A stretch of DNA of 64,000 nucleotides. Source: Anaerolineales bacterium (lineage in GTDB: Bacteria; Chloroflexota; Anaerolineae; Anaerolineales; Villigracilaceae). A model generated the notes under the pieces. That model worked only from the letters and a program-made list of their open reading frames with translations. It did not search any database and was not told the DNA's origin. Made by a program: the position numbers and the translations under genes. Below are positions 8,021 through 17,015 of this stretch, in pieces. The stretch lies in NCBI GenBank assembly GCA_030583885.1, contig CP129480.1, forward strand, positions 1,922,001 to 1,986,000, written 5' to 3'. The stretch's first letter is position 1; each line of letters starts with the position of its first letter.

Positions 8021-8632
8021 ATGGAATCATTTATTCGTGAGGCAGCATCCGTAAATGTGGCGTCCCGCCTGCGGGAATTGCGCGAGGGGCAAAATATTTC
8101 CATGCGCACGCTCGCAACCAGGAGCGGACTCTCCGCCAATGCGCTTTCGATGATCGAACGCGGTAAAACATCGCCTTCGGTCAGCACGCTCTATAAACTT
8201 GCGGATGCGCTGGGCGTATCGATCACGGCTTTTTTTGATACCGGGACAGAGATGAAGCAAATCGTCTTTTTGAAAGCGGACGAACGAACACGCGTGTCGT
8301 TCACGCGCGGGGTGTTCGAGGCGCTGGGCGGGGAAAATTTTTCAGGGCGGGTGGAGCCGTTCATGCTCACGACGGAGAGTGGCGCCACCTGCGGTCCGCA
8401 TGACATTGTCCATTCCGGGCATGAATTTGTCTTCTGCCTGCGTGGGCAGTTGGATTATTATGTGGAGAAGGAATTGTTCCATTTGGGGGCGGGGGACAGC
8501 CTGTTGTTTGCTTCAAAATTACGTCATCGCTGGCGTAACCCAAGCGGCAATGTGACTACCGCCTTGATCATCATTTCCGGTTTTGCCGAGGGGGAGCAGC
8601 CGCATGTGACGCACATGAAGAGGGCAAAATAG
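8021..8632 (+). CDS. XRE-family regulator with C-terminal cupin domain
   Basis: CGGAGG stands at good spacing before the ATG. Residues about 13-70 are an XRE helix-turn-helix (RLRELREGQNISMRTLATRSGLSANALSMIERGKTSPSVSTLYKLADALG). Residues about 115-190 are a cupin_2 barrel (HSGHEFVFCLRGQLDYYV, GDSLLFASKLRHRWRN) that in this family binds a small-molecule effector. This is the architecture of PuuR/SutR-type regulators, some of which respond to amines or sulfur compounds. Its target is unknown; divergence from the sulfur-redox operon makes that operon a reasonable candidate. Confidence 0.9.
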   Translation: MESFIREAASVNVASRLRELREGQNISMRTLATRSGLSANALSMIERGKTSPSVSTLYKLADALGVSITAFFDTGTEMKQIVFLKADERTRVSFTRGVFEALGGENFSGRVEPFMLTTESGATCGPHDIVHSGHEFVFCLRGQLDYYVEKELFHLGAGDSLLFASKLRHRWRNPSGNVTTALIIISGFAEGEQPHVTHMKRAK

Positions 8633-8644
8633 TACAGAAAGTGA

Positions 8645-8694
8645 GAATCAAAAAAGACGCCGATGCGGGAAGCATCGGCGTCTTTTTTGATTCT
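8645..8694. terminator. Bidirectional intrinsic terminator between XRE-cupin and sufT
   Basis: A perfect 22-bp inverted repeat with a 5-nt loop (GGGAA) includes a GC-rich stem GACGCCGATGC/GCATCGGCGTC flanked by A6 on the left and T6 on the right. It works on paper for both convergent genes. Confidence 0.92.
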
Positions 8695-8702
8695 TCAACC
8701 AC

Positions 8703-9047
8703 TTATGCGTACATTCCCCAATCCAATGCGGAGGGATCTTCCATCATGGAGAAATCCCACATTTCCATGCCCATTTCGATATTGACGGGCATGTTCAGCC
8801 CTTCGGTTGCCTTCGCCTTGGTCATCTCGATCATGGCGGGACCGTAGGGGCAGAATGGCGTCGTGAGGATCATCTTCACGCGGCCGATGCCGTTCTCGAT
8901 TTCAACATCCCGAATCAAGCCCAATTGAATGATGTTCATTCCAATTTCCGGATCGATCACCTCAGACAGGCTTGCACGCGCCTGTTGAACGATCTCAGGG
9001 TGGGTGGTGTGGATGCTCCACTGGATTTCTTTGATTTCTTCGCTCAT
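8703..9047 (-). CDS. sufT: MIP18/DUF59-family Fe-S assembly factor (SufT-like)
   Basis: The 114-residue protein has the MIP18 (FeS_assembly_P, formerly DUF59) core LSEVIDPEIGMNIIQLGLIRDVEI and TTPFCPYGPAMIEMTKAKA with its conserved Cys. SufT-type members help mature Fe-S proteins. It lies 22 nt downstream of sufR on the same strand and next to the sufCBD operon, which supports the role. The C-terminal tail rich in Met and Trp (GMEMWDFSMMEDPSALDWGMYA) goes beyond the usual DUF59 domain. Confidence 0.85.
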   Translation of the reverse strand: MSEEIKEIQWSIHTTHPEIVQQARASLSEVIDPEIGMNIIQLGLIRDVEIENGIGRVKMILTTPFCPYGPAMIEMTKAKATEGLNMPVNIEMGMEMWDFSMMEDPSALDWGMYA

Positions 9048-9069
9048 GGCTCCTCTACTTGTCTGAAAT

Positions 9070-9696
9070 TTACTTGACCTTCACTTCCGCAGGCTGGACG
9101 ACATAGGTGCAATGCGAGTCGCCATCCAAAATGCACTGAACTTTATTGGCCGGCAGGGCCAGCATTTTTGAGATCAGGGTCTGGTCAACTGTGCATACTT
9201 CAGGGTGGGCAATCCCAATTTGATAATACGGGCAGGAAATTTCATGGATCTGGTATTGACCGTCCTTCTTTTCCCATTCCACGGTAAAGCCTTCCTGCGC
9301 AAGCATATCCTTGACGAAGTCAAGACGTTCCTCCACACTCATGTTTTTCATGTCGCTGGCGTACTGGCTGGCGAGGTCTTCTGCGATCTGATTGAATAAT
9401 TTCGCAACTACCGGCCCCGGCATGGTCTCCTTCATTTGCGAAAGCAGGCGGGTGGTCAATTGCATGTAGCGTGTGGGAAATCGCTCCATGCCCTCATCGG
9501 TAAGGATGTACGCCAGGCGCGGACGTCCCACGCCATGGCGCTCCTCCTGGCCCTCCACCAGGCCTTCCATCTGTAGGTTGGTGATGTGGTGGCGCACGGA
9601 AATGGGATTAATGCCAACAGCTTCCGCCAGATCATTAATGGTGGAGCGCGGCTTTCTTAACAAGGTCTGTAGAATCTTGTCTCGCGTGGATTTCAT
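9070..9696 (-). CDS. sufR: SufR-type Fe-S cluster-sensing repressor
   Basis: Residues 5-60 form a winged helix (ILQTLLRKPRSTINDLAEAVGINPISVRHHITNLQMEGLV). The C-terminal part carries four Cys at about 155, 168, 188 and 196 that could ligate an Fe-S cluster as in cyanobacterial SufR. It is divergent to sufC, and a perfect dyad lies between them. Its own -10 (TATACT, 9703-9708) ends 6 nt before the ATG, so the transcript should be leaderless. Expected role: apo-protein derepresses suf, holo-protein represses it. sufT follows in the same unit. Confidence 0.88.
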   Translation of the reverse strand: MKSTRDKILQTLLRKPRSTINDLAEAVGINPISVRHHITNLQMEGLVEGQEERHGVGRPRLAYILTDEGMERFPTRYMQLTTRLLSQMKETMPGPVVAKLFNQIAEDLASQYASDMKNMSVEERLDFVKDMLAQEGFTVEWEKKDGQYQIHEISCPYYQIGIAHPEVCTVDQTLISKMLALPANKVQCILDGDSHCTYVVQPAEVKVK

Positions 9697-9702
9697 GCCG
9701 GG

Positions 9703-9731
9703 AGTATAACAATCCTGCCTGAGTTTGTCAA
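9703..9731 (-). promoter_or_regulatory. sufR promoter (TTGACA-17-TATACT), leaderless
   Basis: On the minus strand TTGACA (9726-9731) and TATACT (9703-9708) are separated by 17 bp. The -10 is 6 nt from the sufR ATG, so the transcript would begin at or next to the start codon. Confidence 0.8.
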
Positions 9732-9763
9732 TATACTAGAAAAATATCATAAATATTGACAAA
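9724..9763. promoter_or_regulatory. Candidate SufR operator covering both divergent -35 boxes
   Basis: TTTGTCAATAT (9724-9734) and ATATTGACAAA (9753-9763) form a perfect 11-bp inverted repeat with an 18-bp spacer. Each arm contains the TTGACA box of one of the two divergent promoters, so one symmetric protein-DNA complex could silence both sufR and sufC. Confidence 0.75.
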
Positions 9764-9784
9764 TCCATCCAGTCCTGCTATAAT
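9756..9784 (+). promoter_or_regulatory. suf operon promoter (consensus TTGACA-17-TATAAT)
   Basis: TTGACA at 9756-9761 and TATAAT at 9779-9784 are separated by exactly 17 bp: a full consensus sigma-70 promoter, 84 bp upstream of sufC. Its -35 is inside the right arm of the dyad. Confidence 0.9.
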
Positions 9785-9867
9785 GCCGTCTCAGTGTAAA
9801 AAAAAACGCCAGCAATGGCTTACAAAGTACCGCCAGAGCGGTAATTTCCCAGGAGCTAGGTATAAGA

Positions 9868-10659
9868 ATGTCGCAACTCGAAATCAAGAATCTGCATGTA
9901 AGTATCGAAGATAAGGAAATCCTGAAGGGCCTTTCGCTCACCATCAATCAGGGTGAGATCCACGCCATCATGGGACCCAACGGAACGGGCAAGTCCACCC
10001 TTGCCTATACCCTGATGGGGCATCCGAATTACATCGTCACAGAGGGCGAGATCCTCTTCAAGGGCAAAAATGTCCTCGAACTCGAACCCGACGAACGTTC
10101 CCGTGAGGGAATTTTTCTTGCTTTTCAATACCCTGTCGCCATACCCGGCGTGACCGTGGCCAACTTCCTGCGCACTGCCATCAATTCCCGCCGCCGCGCT
10201 GTCAACCCCGAAGACAAAGGCATGCCCATCCCTGAATTCCGCAAGATGCTCAAGGAAAAAATGGACACGCTCAAGATGGATCACGCTTTTGCAGGCCGCT
10301 ACCTGAACGACGGTTTCTCCGGCGGCGAAAAGAAGCGCGCAGAAATTTTGCAAATGGCAACCCTCAAGCCGGAGATCGCCATCCTGGATGAAACCGATTC
10401 AGGCCTGGATATCGATGCGCTGCGCGTCGTTGCGGAGGGCGTCAACGCTCTTTCCGGACCCGACTTGGGCGTGCTGGTCATCACACATTATCAACGCCTG
10501 TTGAATTACATCAAACCGAACTTCGTCCACATCATGCTGGACGGCCGAATCGTTGAATCGGGCGGAGCCGATCTTGCCCTGCATCTTGAAGACCAGGGCT
10601 ATGACTGGGTGCGCGAGAAGTATGAAGAAGCGGTTGAAGGGGAAGAATCCGCTGTGTAA
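9868..10659 (+). CDS. sufC: SufC, Fe-S assembly ATPase
   Basis: The 263-residue ABC ATPase has Walker [10 protein letters not shown], signature [11 protein letters not shown], Walker [15 protein letters not shown] and H-loop ITHYQRLL, all intact. It powers the SufBCD scaffold. AGGAGCT lies 12-13 nt upstream of the ATG. It is the first gene of the operon and sufB follows after 31 nt. Length and motifs are typical for SufC. Confidence 0.97.
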   Translation: MSQLEIKNLHVSIEDKEILKGLSLTINQGEIHAIMGPNGTGKSTLAYTLMGHPNYIVTEGEILFKGKNVLELEPDERSREGIFLAFQYPVAIPGVTVANFLRTAINSRRRAVNPEDKGMPIPEFRKMLKEKMDTLKMDHAFAGRYLNDGFSGGEKKRAEILQMATLKPEIAILDETDSGLDIDALRVVAEGVNALSGPDLGVLVITHYQRLLNYIKPNFVHIMLDGRIVESGGADLALHLEDQGYDWVREKYEEAVEGEESAV

Positions 10660-10690
10660 GCCTTAGTGGTTAAAAACCCAGGAGATTCAC

Positions 10691-12112
10691 ATGACTGAAG
10701 AAACTAAGACCGACGAAACCATTCTCGAAGAAATTGGGGATTACAAATACGGTTTTCATGACCGCGACGATAACTACGTGTTCAAATCCGAGCGCGGGCT
10801 CAGCCGCGAGGTCGTTGAAAATATCTCCCGCATGAAGGGTGAGCCAGAGTGGATGCTTGAGTTCCGTCTCAAGGCGTTTGAGCATTACATGGCGCGTCCC
10901 ATGCCAAATTGGGGACCCACACTCGATGAGATCGACTTCGACAATATTTTTTATTATGTCAAGCCGACCGAGAAAAGTGAAAAGAATTGGGATGATGTTC
11001 CCGATGACATCAAGAATACCTTCGATAAATTGGGCATCCCGGAAGCCGAGCAAAAGTTTTTGGCGGGTGTGGGTGCGCAATATGAATCTGAAATGGTCTA
11101 TCACTCCATATTGGAACATCTTGAAAAACAGGGTGTCATCTTCCTTTCCATTGAAGACGGCCTTAAGCAATACCCCGACCTGTTCAAGGAATATTTCGGC
11201 ACGGTCATTCCGATCGAAGACAACAAATTTGCTGCGCTCAATTCCGCGGTCTGGTCCGGTGGTTCCTTCGTGTACATCCCTAAAGGAGTTACAGTGGACC
11301 TGCCTCTTCAGGCTTATTTCCGCCTGAACACCGCGAATGTCGGCCAGTTCGAGCGCACCCTCATCATCGTGGATGAAGGCGCTTCGGTGCATTATGTCGA
11401 GGGCTGTACTGCCCCGCAATACACCACCAATTCCTTTCACAGCGGCGTGATCGAGATCATCGTCAAGAAGGGCGCGCGCTCCCGTTATTCCACCATTCAG
11501 AACTGGTCGACCAATGTCTTCAACCTCGTCACCCAGCGCGCCAAGGTCTTCGCGAATGCCTCCCACGAATGGGTGGACGCGAACCTCGGCTCGAAGCTCA
11601 CCATGAAATACCCGTCCTGCTACCTGATGGAATCGGGTGCCCACGGGGAAATGCTTTCCATGGCATTTGCAGGACCCGGTCAAACCCAGGACGCCGGTTC
11701 AAAGATGATGCATTTTGCACCCAACACCACCAGCAAGATCGTTTCCAAGTCCATCAGCAAGGGCGGCGGCCGCGCATCCTATCGCGGCATGGTCAAGGTT
11801 TACAAGGGTTCCAAAGGCGTCAAATCCAATGTGGTGTGCGACGCGCTCCTGCTCGACCCCAAATCCCGCTCCGATACATACCCCACCATCGAGATCGACG
11901 AGGACGATGTCACCATCGGTCACGAAGCCTCCGTCAGCAAAGTGGGCGAAGAACAGCTCTTTTACCTCATGTCACGCGGCCTCAGCGAAGAGGAAGCCAC
12001 CACCATGGTCGTCTCCGGCTTCATCGAGCCGCTGGTCAAGGAACTGCCGATGGAATACGCAGTGGAAATGAACCGCTTGATCCAACTTCAGATGGAAGGA
12101 TCGATTGGCTGA
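10691..12112 (+). CDS. sufB: SufB, Fe-S scaffold subunit
   Basis: The 473-residue protein is a full-length SufB with the SUF core ([95 protein letters not shown]). The cysteines of the beta-helix core, including the VCDALL Cys used for cluster assembly, are present. Ribosome site AGGAG lies before the ATG. It forms a complex with SufC and SufD, encoded on either side. Confidence 0.97.
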   Translation: MTEETKTDETILEEIGDYKYGFHDRDDNYVFKSERGLSREVVENISRMKGEPEWMLEFRLKAFEHYMARPMPNWGPTLDEIDFDNIFYYVKPTEKSEKNWDDVPDDIKNTFDKLGIPEAEQKFLAGVGAQYESEMVYHSILEHLEKQGVIFLSIEDGLKQYPDLFKEYFGTVIPIEDNKFAALNSAVWSGGSFVYIPKGVTVDLPLQAYFRLNTANVGQFERTLIIVDEGASVHYVEGCTAPQYTTNSFHSGVIEIIVKKGARSRYSTIQNWSTNVFNLVTQRAKVFANASHEWVDANLGSKLTMKYPSCYLMESGAHGEMLSMAFAGPGQTQDAGSKMMHFAPNTTSKIVSKSISKGGGRASYRGMVKVYKGSKGVKSNVVCDALLLDPKSRSDTYPTIEIDEDDVTIGHEASVSKVGEEQLFYLMSRGLSEEEATTMVVSGFIEPLVKELPMEYAVEMNRLIQLQMEGSIG

Positions 12113-13451
12113 CATGCAGGAAAAACCAAAAGTATCGGTAAGCCGAACCCGACGCGGAGCTGCCGCAAGGGAATTTACTTTCACACAGGCGGATATTCCA
12201 GCATCAAGGGATGGTCTCGCCTCTTTCCGCGCTTTCGCCTGGGAGACATTCCAGAAACTTTCCCTCCCCGTGGCCACGGACGAAGCCTGGCGCCGCACAG
12301 ACTTGCGCTTGCTGCCCGCCGATGATTTTAAACTTCCAAAAGATGGTGCCTTTGAAGATTTACCCGTCGTTCCCGAGGAATTGCTCAAGCCATTGACTGG
12401 CGAACAACATGGCGGACAGATCACTTTGCTGCCGGGCGGCTCCAAGATCCAATTGGATAAAGCCCTTGCCAAGAAGGGTGTTGTCTTCACTGATTTCCGT
12501 ACCGCGGAAAAGGATCATGCCCACCTTCTTGCGAAATTGATCGGTCAGATCGTTAAGCCGCATGACGGCAAGTTCGCCGCTTTGGCTTCAGCGTTATCCG
12601 AAAATGGCGTGTTGCTCTACGTTCCGAAAAATGTGCAGGTGGATTATCCCCTTCACTCCGTCCTCTGGGGACCCGGCTCGGATCTCGCACATTTCTCCCA
12701 CCTCATCGTTTATGTGGAAGACGGCGCTTCGGTGACCTACGTTCATGAAGCCGCATCTCCAAATGAAACAGGTCATGCGATGCACGCCGGTGTTGTGGAA
12801 ATTTACGTCGGCAGGGATGCGAACCTGCGTTTTGTGGAACTGCAATCCTGGGGACGCCACGTCTGGAACTTCTCGCACGAGCGCGCCCGCGTGGAGCGCG
12901 GCGGCAACCTGGACTGGATTTTCGGTGCTGTTGGTTCCCGCCTTACCAAAAATTTCTCCGACCTTGATCTGGCTGGCGAAGGTGCGCAAGGACGTATGTC
13001 TGGCTTTTACTTTACCGATGGGACCCAGCACCTCGACCACGATACCCAGCAAAATCACCTTGCTCCGCACTGCACCAGCGACTTATTGTTCAAGGGAGCG
13101 CTGAAGGGCAGGAGCCGTTCCGTGTGGCAGGGTATGATCTATGTTGCCCCCGGCGCGCAGAAGACCGATGGCTATCAGGCCAACCGCAACCTCGTCCTCG
13201 ACGATCAGGCGCGTGCAGACTCGATCCCGGGCCTGGAGATTCTCGCAGACGATGTCCGCTGTACACACGGCGCGACGGTCGGAAAACTGGAGATGGAACC
13301 GCTCTTCTATTTGAAGTCGCGCGGCATCCCGCAGCGTGAAGCGGAACAATTGGTTGTGGAAGGTTTCTTCGACCCGATCATGCAGCGCATTCCATTCGAA
13401 GGTGTGCGCGAGAGGTTCCAGCAGGCAATTCAGGATAAATTGTCGGCGTAG
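12105..13451 (+). CDS. sufD: SufD, Fe-S scaffold subunit
   Basis: The 448-residue frame is a SufD ([83 protein letters not shown]). The start is uncertain: TTG at 12105 has GAAGGA 4 nt upstream and overlaps sufB by 8 nt, while ATG at 12114 lies 1 nt after the sufB stop but is 13 nt from that site. Only three residues differ. It pairs with SufB in the SufBC2D complex. Confidence 0.95.
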   Translation: MADMQEKPKVSVSRTRRGAAAREFTFTQADIPASRDGLASFRAFAWETFQKLSLPVATDEAWRRTDLRLLPADDFKLPKDGAFEDLPVVPEELLKPLTGEQHGGQITLLPGGSKIQLDKALAKKGVVFTDFRTAEKDHAHLLAKLIGQIVKPHDGKFAALASALSENGVLLYVPKNVQVDYPLHSVLWGPGSDLAHFSHLIVYVEDGASVTYVHEAASPNETGHAMHAGVVEIYVGRDANLRFVELQSWGRHVWNFSHERARVERGGNLDWIFGAVGSRLTKNFSDLDLAGEGAQGRMSGFYFTDGTQHLDHDTQQNHLAPHCTSDLLFKGALKGRSRSVWQGMIYVAPGAQKTDGYQANRNLVLDDQARADSIPGLEILADDVRCTHGATVGKLEMEPLFYLKSRGIPQREAEQLVVEGFFDPIMQRIPFEGVRERFQQAIQDKLSA

Positions 13452-13588
13452 GCAAATCAGCCCAGGTACGTTGGCAAAACCCCCGCTGGGCTTTGGATGT
13501 CAGACCGGCACTCTGACGGATGTTTGAGCAGTTGTCCCGTAAGCAGGAGGCGGAGGGCGTCTCCATCGTTCAAGACAGGATGTGAGTC

Positions 13589-14362
13589 ATGGCAGTAAGA
13601 TCAAAAGCGAAAACGAAATCAAAATCAAAATCTAGGTCCACACTAAAAGCAAAAGGGAAGAGAACGGTCAAATCAAAGGCGGCGGCAAAGACAAAGCCCG
13701 TAAAGAAATCCACCATAAAGACGAAAGTCAAAGTGAAAACCAAGGCAAAACCCATCGTCAAGAAAACTCCCGCGAAGACGAAGGCCAAAGCGAAGGTTCT
13801 CAAGAAAGCGCCAGTGAAAAAAATTGTTTCAAAAACAAGGACCAGTTCCAAAATCGTCAGGAAAGCCAAGACGAAGGCTCTGGTGAAGAACAAGCCGCTT
13901 TCAAAAGCAGCTGCCCGCGTTGAACCGCATGCAAAACCCATGACGGAAGGCATCTTGGCGAGATTGGCCCCGACTGCGGTTGTAAAGCCTGTTGCGCCGG
14001 TTGTTAAGCGGACGGTCTCCCCGCTGGTCGAACGGCGCAGGCCGATCAAGCGCTCCCTGCGCGTGAGTCAGTTTTCCTTCATGAAGGCACCCGGACTCGA
14101 ACACGCCTTTGAAGTCGGCGACTCGGTTGAAGTATTTTGCGACCACGAAAAAAGCCGCGAACGCGTACGCGGGTGGATCAAGGGCATCGTGGTGCAGGTG
14201 GATAATAAAATGGTGGCGGTGCAGTTCCGTTCCAACGTGTACCTCACCGATGGCTGGATGGTCCCTGACCGCATCCTGTGGTATCCGCTGAATTCAGAAC
14301 ATATCCGTCCCGTGCCGGGCAAGAAGCCGGTCATGAAGAAGGATTTCATCCCTGATTATTAA
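13589..14362 (+). CDS. Histone H1-like lysine-rich tail fused to a Tudor/SH3-like domain, inside the suf operon
   Basis: The first ~110 residues are almost only Lys, Ala, Thr, Ser and Val in KAKxK/KTK repeats, like the C-terminal tail of histone H1 or bacterial Hc1/AlgP proteins. A linker (LAPTAVVKPVAPVVKR) leads to a globular C-terminus of about 100 residues: HAFEVGDSVEVFCDHEKSRERVRGWIKGIVVQVDNKMVAVQFRSNVY, then DGWMVPDRILWYPLNSEHIRPV. The alternation of strands around WIKGIVVQV and MVAVQF resembles a Tudor/Agenet or SH3-like barrel. It sits 137 bp after sufD and 2 nt before sufS in the same direction. DNA or RNA binding through the tail is a fair inference; the link to Fe-S assembly is unknown. 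Confidence 0.8.
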   Translation: MAVRSKAKTKSKSKSRSTLKAKGKRTVKSKAAAKTKPVKKSTIKTKVKVKTKAKPIVKKTPAKTKAKAKVLKKAPVKKIVSKTRTSSKIVRKAKTKALVKNKPLSKAAARVEPHAKPMTEGILARLAPTAVVKPVAPVVKRTVSPLVERRRPIKRSLRVSQFSFMKAPGLEHAFEVGDSVEVFCDHEKSRERVRGWIKGIVVQVDNKMVAVQFRSNVYLTDGWMVPDRILWYPLNSEHIRPVPGKKPVMKKDFIPDY

Positions 14363-14364
14363 TC

Positions 14365-15591
14365 ATGTCCCTTAATGTAGAAGAAATCCGCAAAGATTTT
14401 CCAATTCTCGAACGCGAAACCCGCGAGGGTGTTCGCGTCGTGTATTTGGATTCCACCGCCACCTCGCAAAAACCTGTGCAGGTCATCGAGGCGATGAACG
14501 ATTATTACCGGCGGTCGAATGCGAACATCCATCGCGGTGTGCATACGCTGGCGGAGGAAGCCACGTCCATGTATGAAGGCGCGCGAGAGAAGATCGCGAA
14601 GTTCATCAACGCTGCCTCCTCGCGCCAAATCATTTATACGCGCAACACGACCGAGTCGATCAACCTGGTTGCGTATTCATGGGCACGCACGAATTTGAAG
14701 GCGGGCGACCTTGTCGTCCTGACCGAGATGGAACATCACAGCAATCTCGTCCCCTGGCACATGCTCCAGATGGAACGCGGTATTGAGTTGGATTTCATCC
14801 CTGTGACGGAAGACGGTTTGCTTGATCTGGATACCTACAAAGCGCTTCTTGAACGCCGCCCAAAGCTGGTCTCGTTTACGCACATGTCCAATGTCCTTGG
14901 CACGATCAACCCCGCAGGGGAGATCATCCGCCTGGCGCATGAGGCTGGTGCGATCACTCTTGTAGATGGTGCGCAATCCGTGCCGCATTTGAGCGTGGAT
15001 GTGCAGGCTCTCGACGCCGATTTCTACGCCTTCTCTGCGCACAAAATGTGCGGACCTACAGGCATTGGTATTCTATACGGCAAAGCCTCTTTGCTGGATG
15101 CCATGCCTCCCTTCCTCGGTGGCGGGGACATGATCAAGGAAGTGAAACTGCGATCTTTCCGCGCCAATTCCCTGCCGCATAAATTTGAAGCGGGGACGCC
15201 CGCCATCGCGGAAGCCGTCGGGTTTGGCGCGGCTGTGGATTACCTCTCCGCCATCGGTATGGAAGGAATCGCCGCACACGAGCATGAGGTCACGGGATAT
15301 GCATTGGATCGTTTGGAAGAAATTCCTGGCGTAAAATTGTTCGGTCCCTCTGCGGATAAAAAGGGCGGCGTCGCGGCCTTTACGCTGGACGGAGTCCATC
15401 CGCATGATGTGGCACAGATCCTGGATAAGGACGGCATCGCTGTCCGCGCAGGACATCACTGCGCCCAGCCGTTGCATGAAAAGTTCGGCATCCCCGCCAC
15501 GAGCCGTGCCTCCTTCTATTTGTATAATACGAAGGATGAAGTGGATATGCTTGTGAACGGGCTTTATAAAGTGAAGGAATTGTTTGGATAA
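14365..15591 (+). CDS. sufS: SufS, group II cysteine desulfurase
   Basis: The 408-residue PLP enzyme shows the class V aminotransferase fold with the Schiff-base lysine in AFSAHKMCGPTGIGILYGK and the group II catalytic Cys in RAGHHCAQPLHEKFG. It takes sulfur from cysteine and passes it as persulfide to SufU/SufB. The start codon is 2 nt after the histone-like gene with no clear Shine-Dalgarno, so translation is probably coupled. Length is standard. Confidence 0.97.
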   Translation: MSLNVEEIRKDFPILERETREGVRVVYLDSTATSQKPVQVIEAMNDYYRRSNANIHRGVHTLAEEATSMYEGAREKIAKFINAASSRQIIYTRNTTESINLVAYSWARTNLKAGDLVVLTEMEHHSNLVPWHMLQMERGIELDFIPVTEDGLLDLDTYKALLERRPKLVSFTHMSNVLGTINPAGEIIRLAHEAGAITLVDGAQSVPHLSVDVQALDADFYAFSAHKMCGPTGIGILYGKASLLDAMPPFLGGGDMIKEVKLRSFRANSLPHKFEAGTPAIAEAVGFGAAVDYLSAIGMEGIAAHEHEVTGYALDRLEEIPGVKLFGPSADKKGGVAAFTLDGVHPHDVAQILDKDGIAVRAGHHCAQPLHEKFGIPATSRASFYLYNTKDEVDMLVNGLYKVKELFG

Positions 15592-15596
15592 ACTCG

Positions 15597-15670
15597 GCGG
15601 TTGAGCAGGTGGCGGGTTTCGATATGTCCTTTCAGGACCATTCAACCAGCACCGCCGTGTCGAAACCACC
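15597..15670. repeat. REP-like intergenic element between sufS and sufU
   Basis: The 74-nt stretch has GCGGTTGAGCAGGTGG at one end, CCGCCGTGTCGAAACCACC at the other, and an inner hairpin GTCCTTTCAGGAC. It is related to the shorter element at 3277-3315. It would lie in the suf mRNA and could shape expression of sufU. Confidence 0.5.
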
Positions 15671-15685
15671 GGTATTGGGAGAATC

Positions 15686-16081
15686 ATGGACGATCTCTAT
15701 CGTGAAGTCATCATCGAACACTATAAAAACCCATCCTATCGCGGGAAACTTGACCCGCACGATATTTCCTTTGCGGACAATAATCCGCTGTGCGGTGACC
15801 ACATCCAAATTGACCTGCGTGTAGACAAAAATAGAATTGTCACCGAAGCCATGTTCGACGGCCACGGTTGCGCCATCTCGCAAGCCTCCGCGGATCTGCT
15901 GATGGAATCCATCATCGGCAAGCCGCTGGACGAAGTGAAGAAACTCAACAAGGAGTCCATCCTTGAATTGCTCGGCATCGACCTTGGCCCCGTACGCTTG
16001 AAATGCGCTTTGCTTTCACTTAAAGTATTGAAGGCAGGAGTGTATGGTTTGGGTGAGGCGAGTGACGATCTGGTGGAATGA
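15686..16081 (+). CDS. sufU: SufU, zinc-containing sulfur-transfer partner of SufS
   Basis: The 131-residue IscU-like protein has the three conserved Cys in NPLCGDHIQIDL, DGHGCAISQASADLL and VRLKCALLSLKVLKAG, plus the Asp between them. SufU accepts persulfide from SufS. It is a little shorter than the usual ~145 residues because the Gram-positive insertion before the last Cys is reduced. GGAGA precedes the ATG. Confidence 0.93.
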   Translation: MDDLYREVIIEHYKNPSYRGKLDPHDISFADNNPLCGDHIQIDLRVDKNRIVTEAMFDGHGCAISQASADLLMESIIGKPLDEVKKLNKESILELLGIDLGPVRLKCALLSLKVLKAGVYGLGEASDDLVE

Positions 16082-16083
16082 TT

Positions 16084-16112
16084 GCTTTGCCCTCCCCCAT
16101 GGGAGGGCAGGG
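16084..16112. repeat. Short GC palindrome CCCTCCC-CAT-GGGAGGG between sufU and the Rieske gene
   Basis: A perfect 7-bp arm repeat followed by CAGGGTGAGG lies in the 42-nt gap. A related CCCCTCTCCCC...GGGGTGAGGGG element occurs at 35191-35222. It looks like a dispersed intergenic repeat, possibly used as an mRNA hairpin. Confidence 0.4.
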
Positions 16113-16123
16113 TGAGGAAAAGT

Positions 16124-16474
16124 ATGTTCAATTACACAACCCTTGACGACTCCAAAACAGAATTCTTAGAGATCGCCCCTGTTTCCGAACTGCCCAACGG
16201 TGAGCGTCTGTTCATTGACTTGGGTGACAAGCCGATAGTTATTTTCAATATTGCGGGAAAATATTATGCCATTGGTGATGTCTGCACGCATGACGATGGT
16301 CCGCTGGGGGACGGGATGCTCGAAGGCAATAACATCGTCTGCCCCCGCCATGGAGCCGAGTTCGACATCCGCACCGGGCAGGCGGTCCAAATGCCTGCTG
16401 TGGTGGACATCCCCGCTTATCCCGTGCAGGTGCAGGACGGTGTCCTTTTTGTGGGCGTGCCGAAGGAATGGTAA
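16124..16474 (+). CDS. Rieske-type [2Fe-2S] ferredoxin, last gene of the suf operon
   Basis: The start at 16124 has GAGGAAA upstream; the frame extended to 16082 would run through a repeat. The 116-residue protein carries both Rieske motifs, CTHDDGPLGDG and CPRHGAEFD, and no membrane anchor, so it is a soluble dioxygenase-type ferredoxin. Its position at the end of suf operons is seen in other phyla. It may deliver electrons during cluster assembly; that role is an inference. Confidence 0.92.
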   Translation: MFNYTTLDDSKTEFLEIAPVSELPNGERLFIDLGDKPIVIFNIAGKYYAIGDVCTHDDGPLGDGMLEGNNIVCPRHGAEFDIRTGQAVQMPAVVDIPAYPVQVQDGVLFVGVPKEW

Positions 16475-16490
16475 GTGTATTATTCGATCT

Positions 16491-17000
16491 CTACCAATCA
16501 CCCGCATAATGGATGTCGTAAGGCTGGGTGATTCTCTCGATCAAACTTCGTCGTAATTCCACCAGCTGGCGGATGTGCAGGTTGTCATGTGCCGACCAGG
16601 CCGCGAACATATCCCCCGCCTTCATCGAGCCGAATTGGGATGTGTAGGTTGTTTCCCAATCCGTTTTGGATAAGGTCTTGAGCCAATCCAGCGATTTTTC
16701 GCGCTCCATAAAAAACTTTCCCTTCATTTCCCCAAAGTTTTGTTCGTTATATTTTCTCGAAGCAACCCAGCCCAGCGGGTCTATGGAATGCCACTCCTCG
16801 TTCTGGCGATGCAGGATGCAATCCAAATGCTCACGAAAATCCTCGCGCTCCTCGTCGTGCAGATGGCAGGTGACTTCGAGAATTGACCACGAATCGGGAT
16901 TGGGCTTTACCCGCGCCTCCTCCCCGCCGACGCCTGCCAGCAAAGCCCGAATCATTTCCGTGCTGTGGGTAAGTTCCTCATAAAGTCTCTGGAATTCCAT
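16491..17000 (-). CDS. DinB-family protein
   Basis: The 169-residue four-helix-bundle protein matches DinB/YfiT-like enzymes: metal-binding His residues are expected from LEVTCHLHDEERE and WSAHDNLHIRQLVELRR. DinB proteins include thiol S-transferases and other metal-dependent enzymes. GGAGG lies before the ATG. It is the last of three minus-strand genes with a PIG-L deacetylase and a methyltransferase, which vaguely recalls low-molecular-weight thiol pathways; the substrate is unknown. Confidence 0.85.
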   Translation of the reverse strand: MEFQRLYEELTHSTEMIRALLAGVGGEEARVKPNPDSWSILEVTCHLHDEEREDFREHLDCILHRQNEEWHSIDPLGWVASRKYNEQNFGEMKGKFFMEREKSLDWLKTLSKTDWETTYTSQFGSMKAGDMFAAWSAHDNLHIRQLVELRRSLIERITQPYDIHYAGDW

Positions 17001-17015
17001 GCCAGCCTCCGGTTC

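Noticed and set aside
10670..11683. Large minus-strand open frame opposite sufB
   Set aside because: It is a codon-bias shadow of sufB with no recognisable domain.
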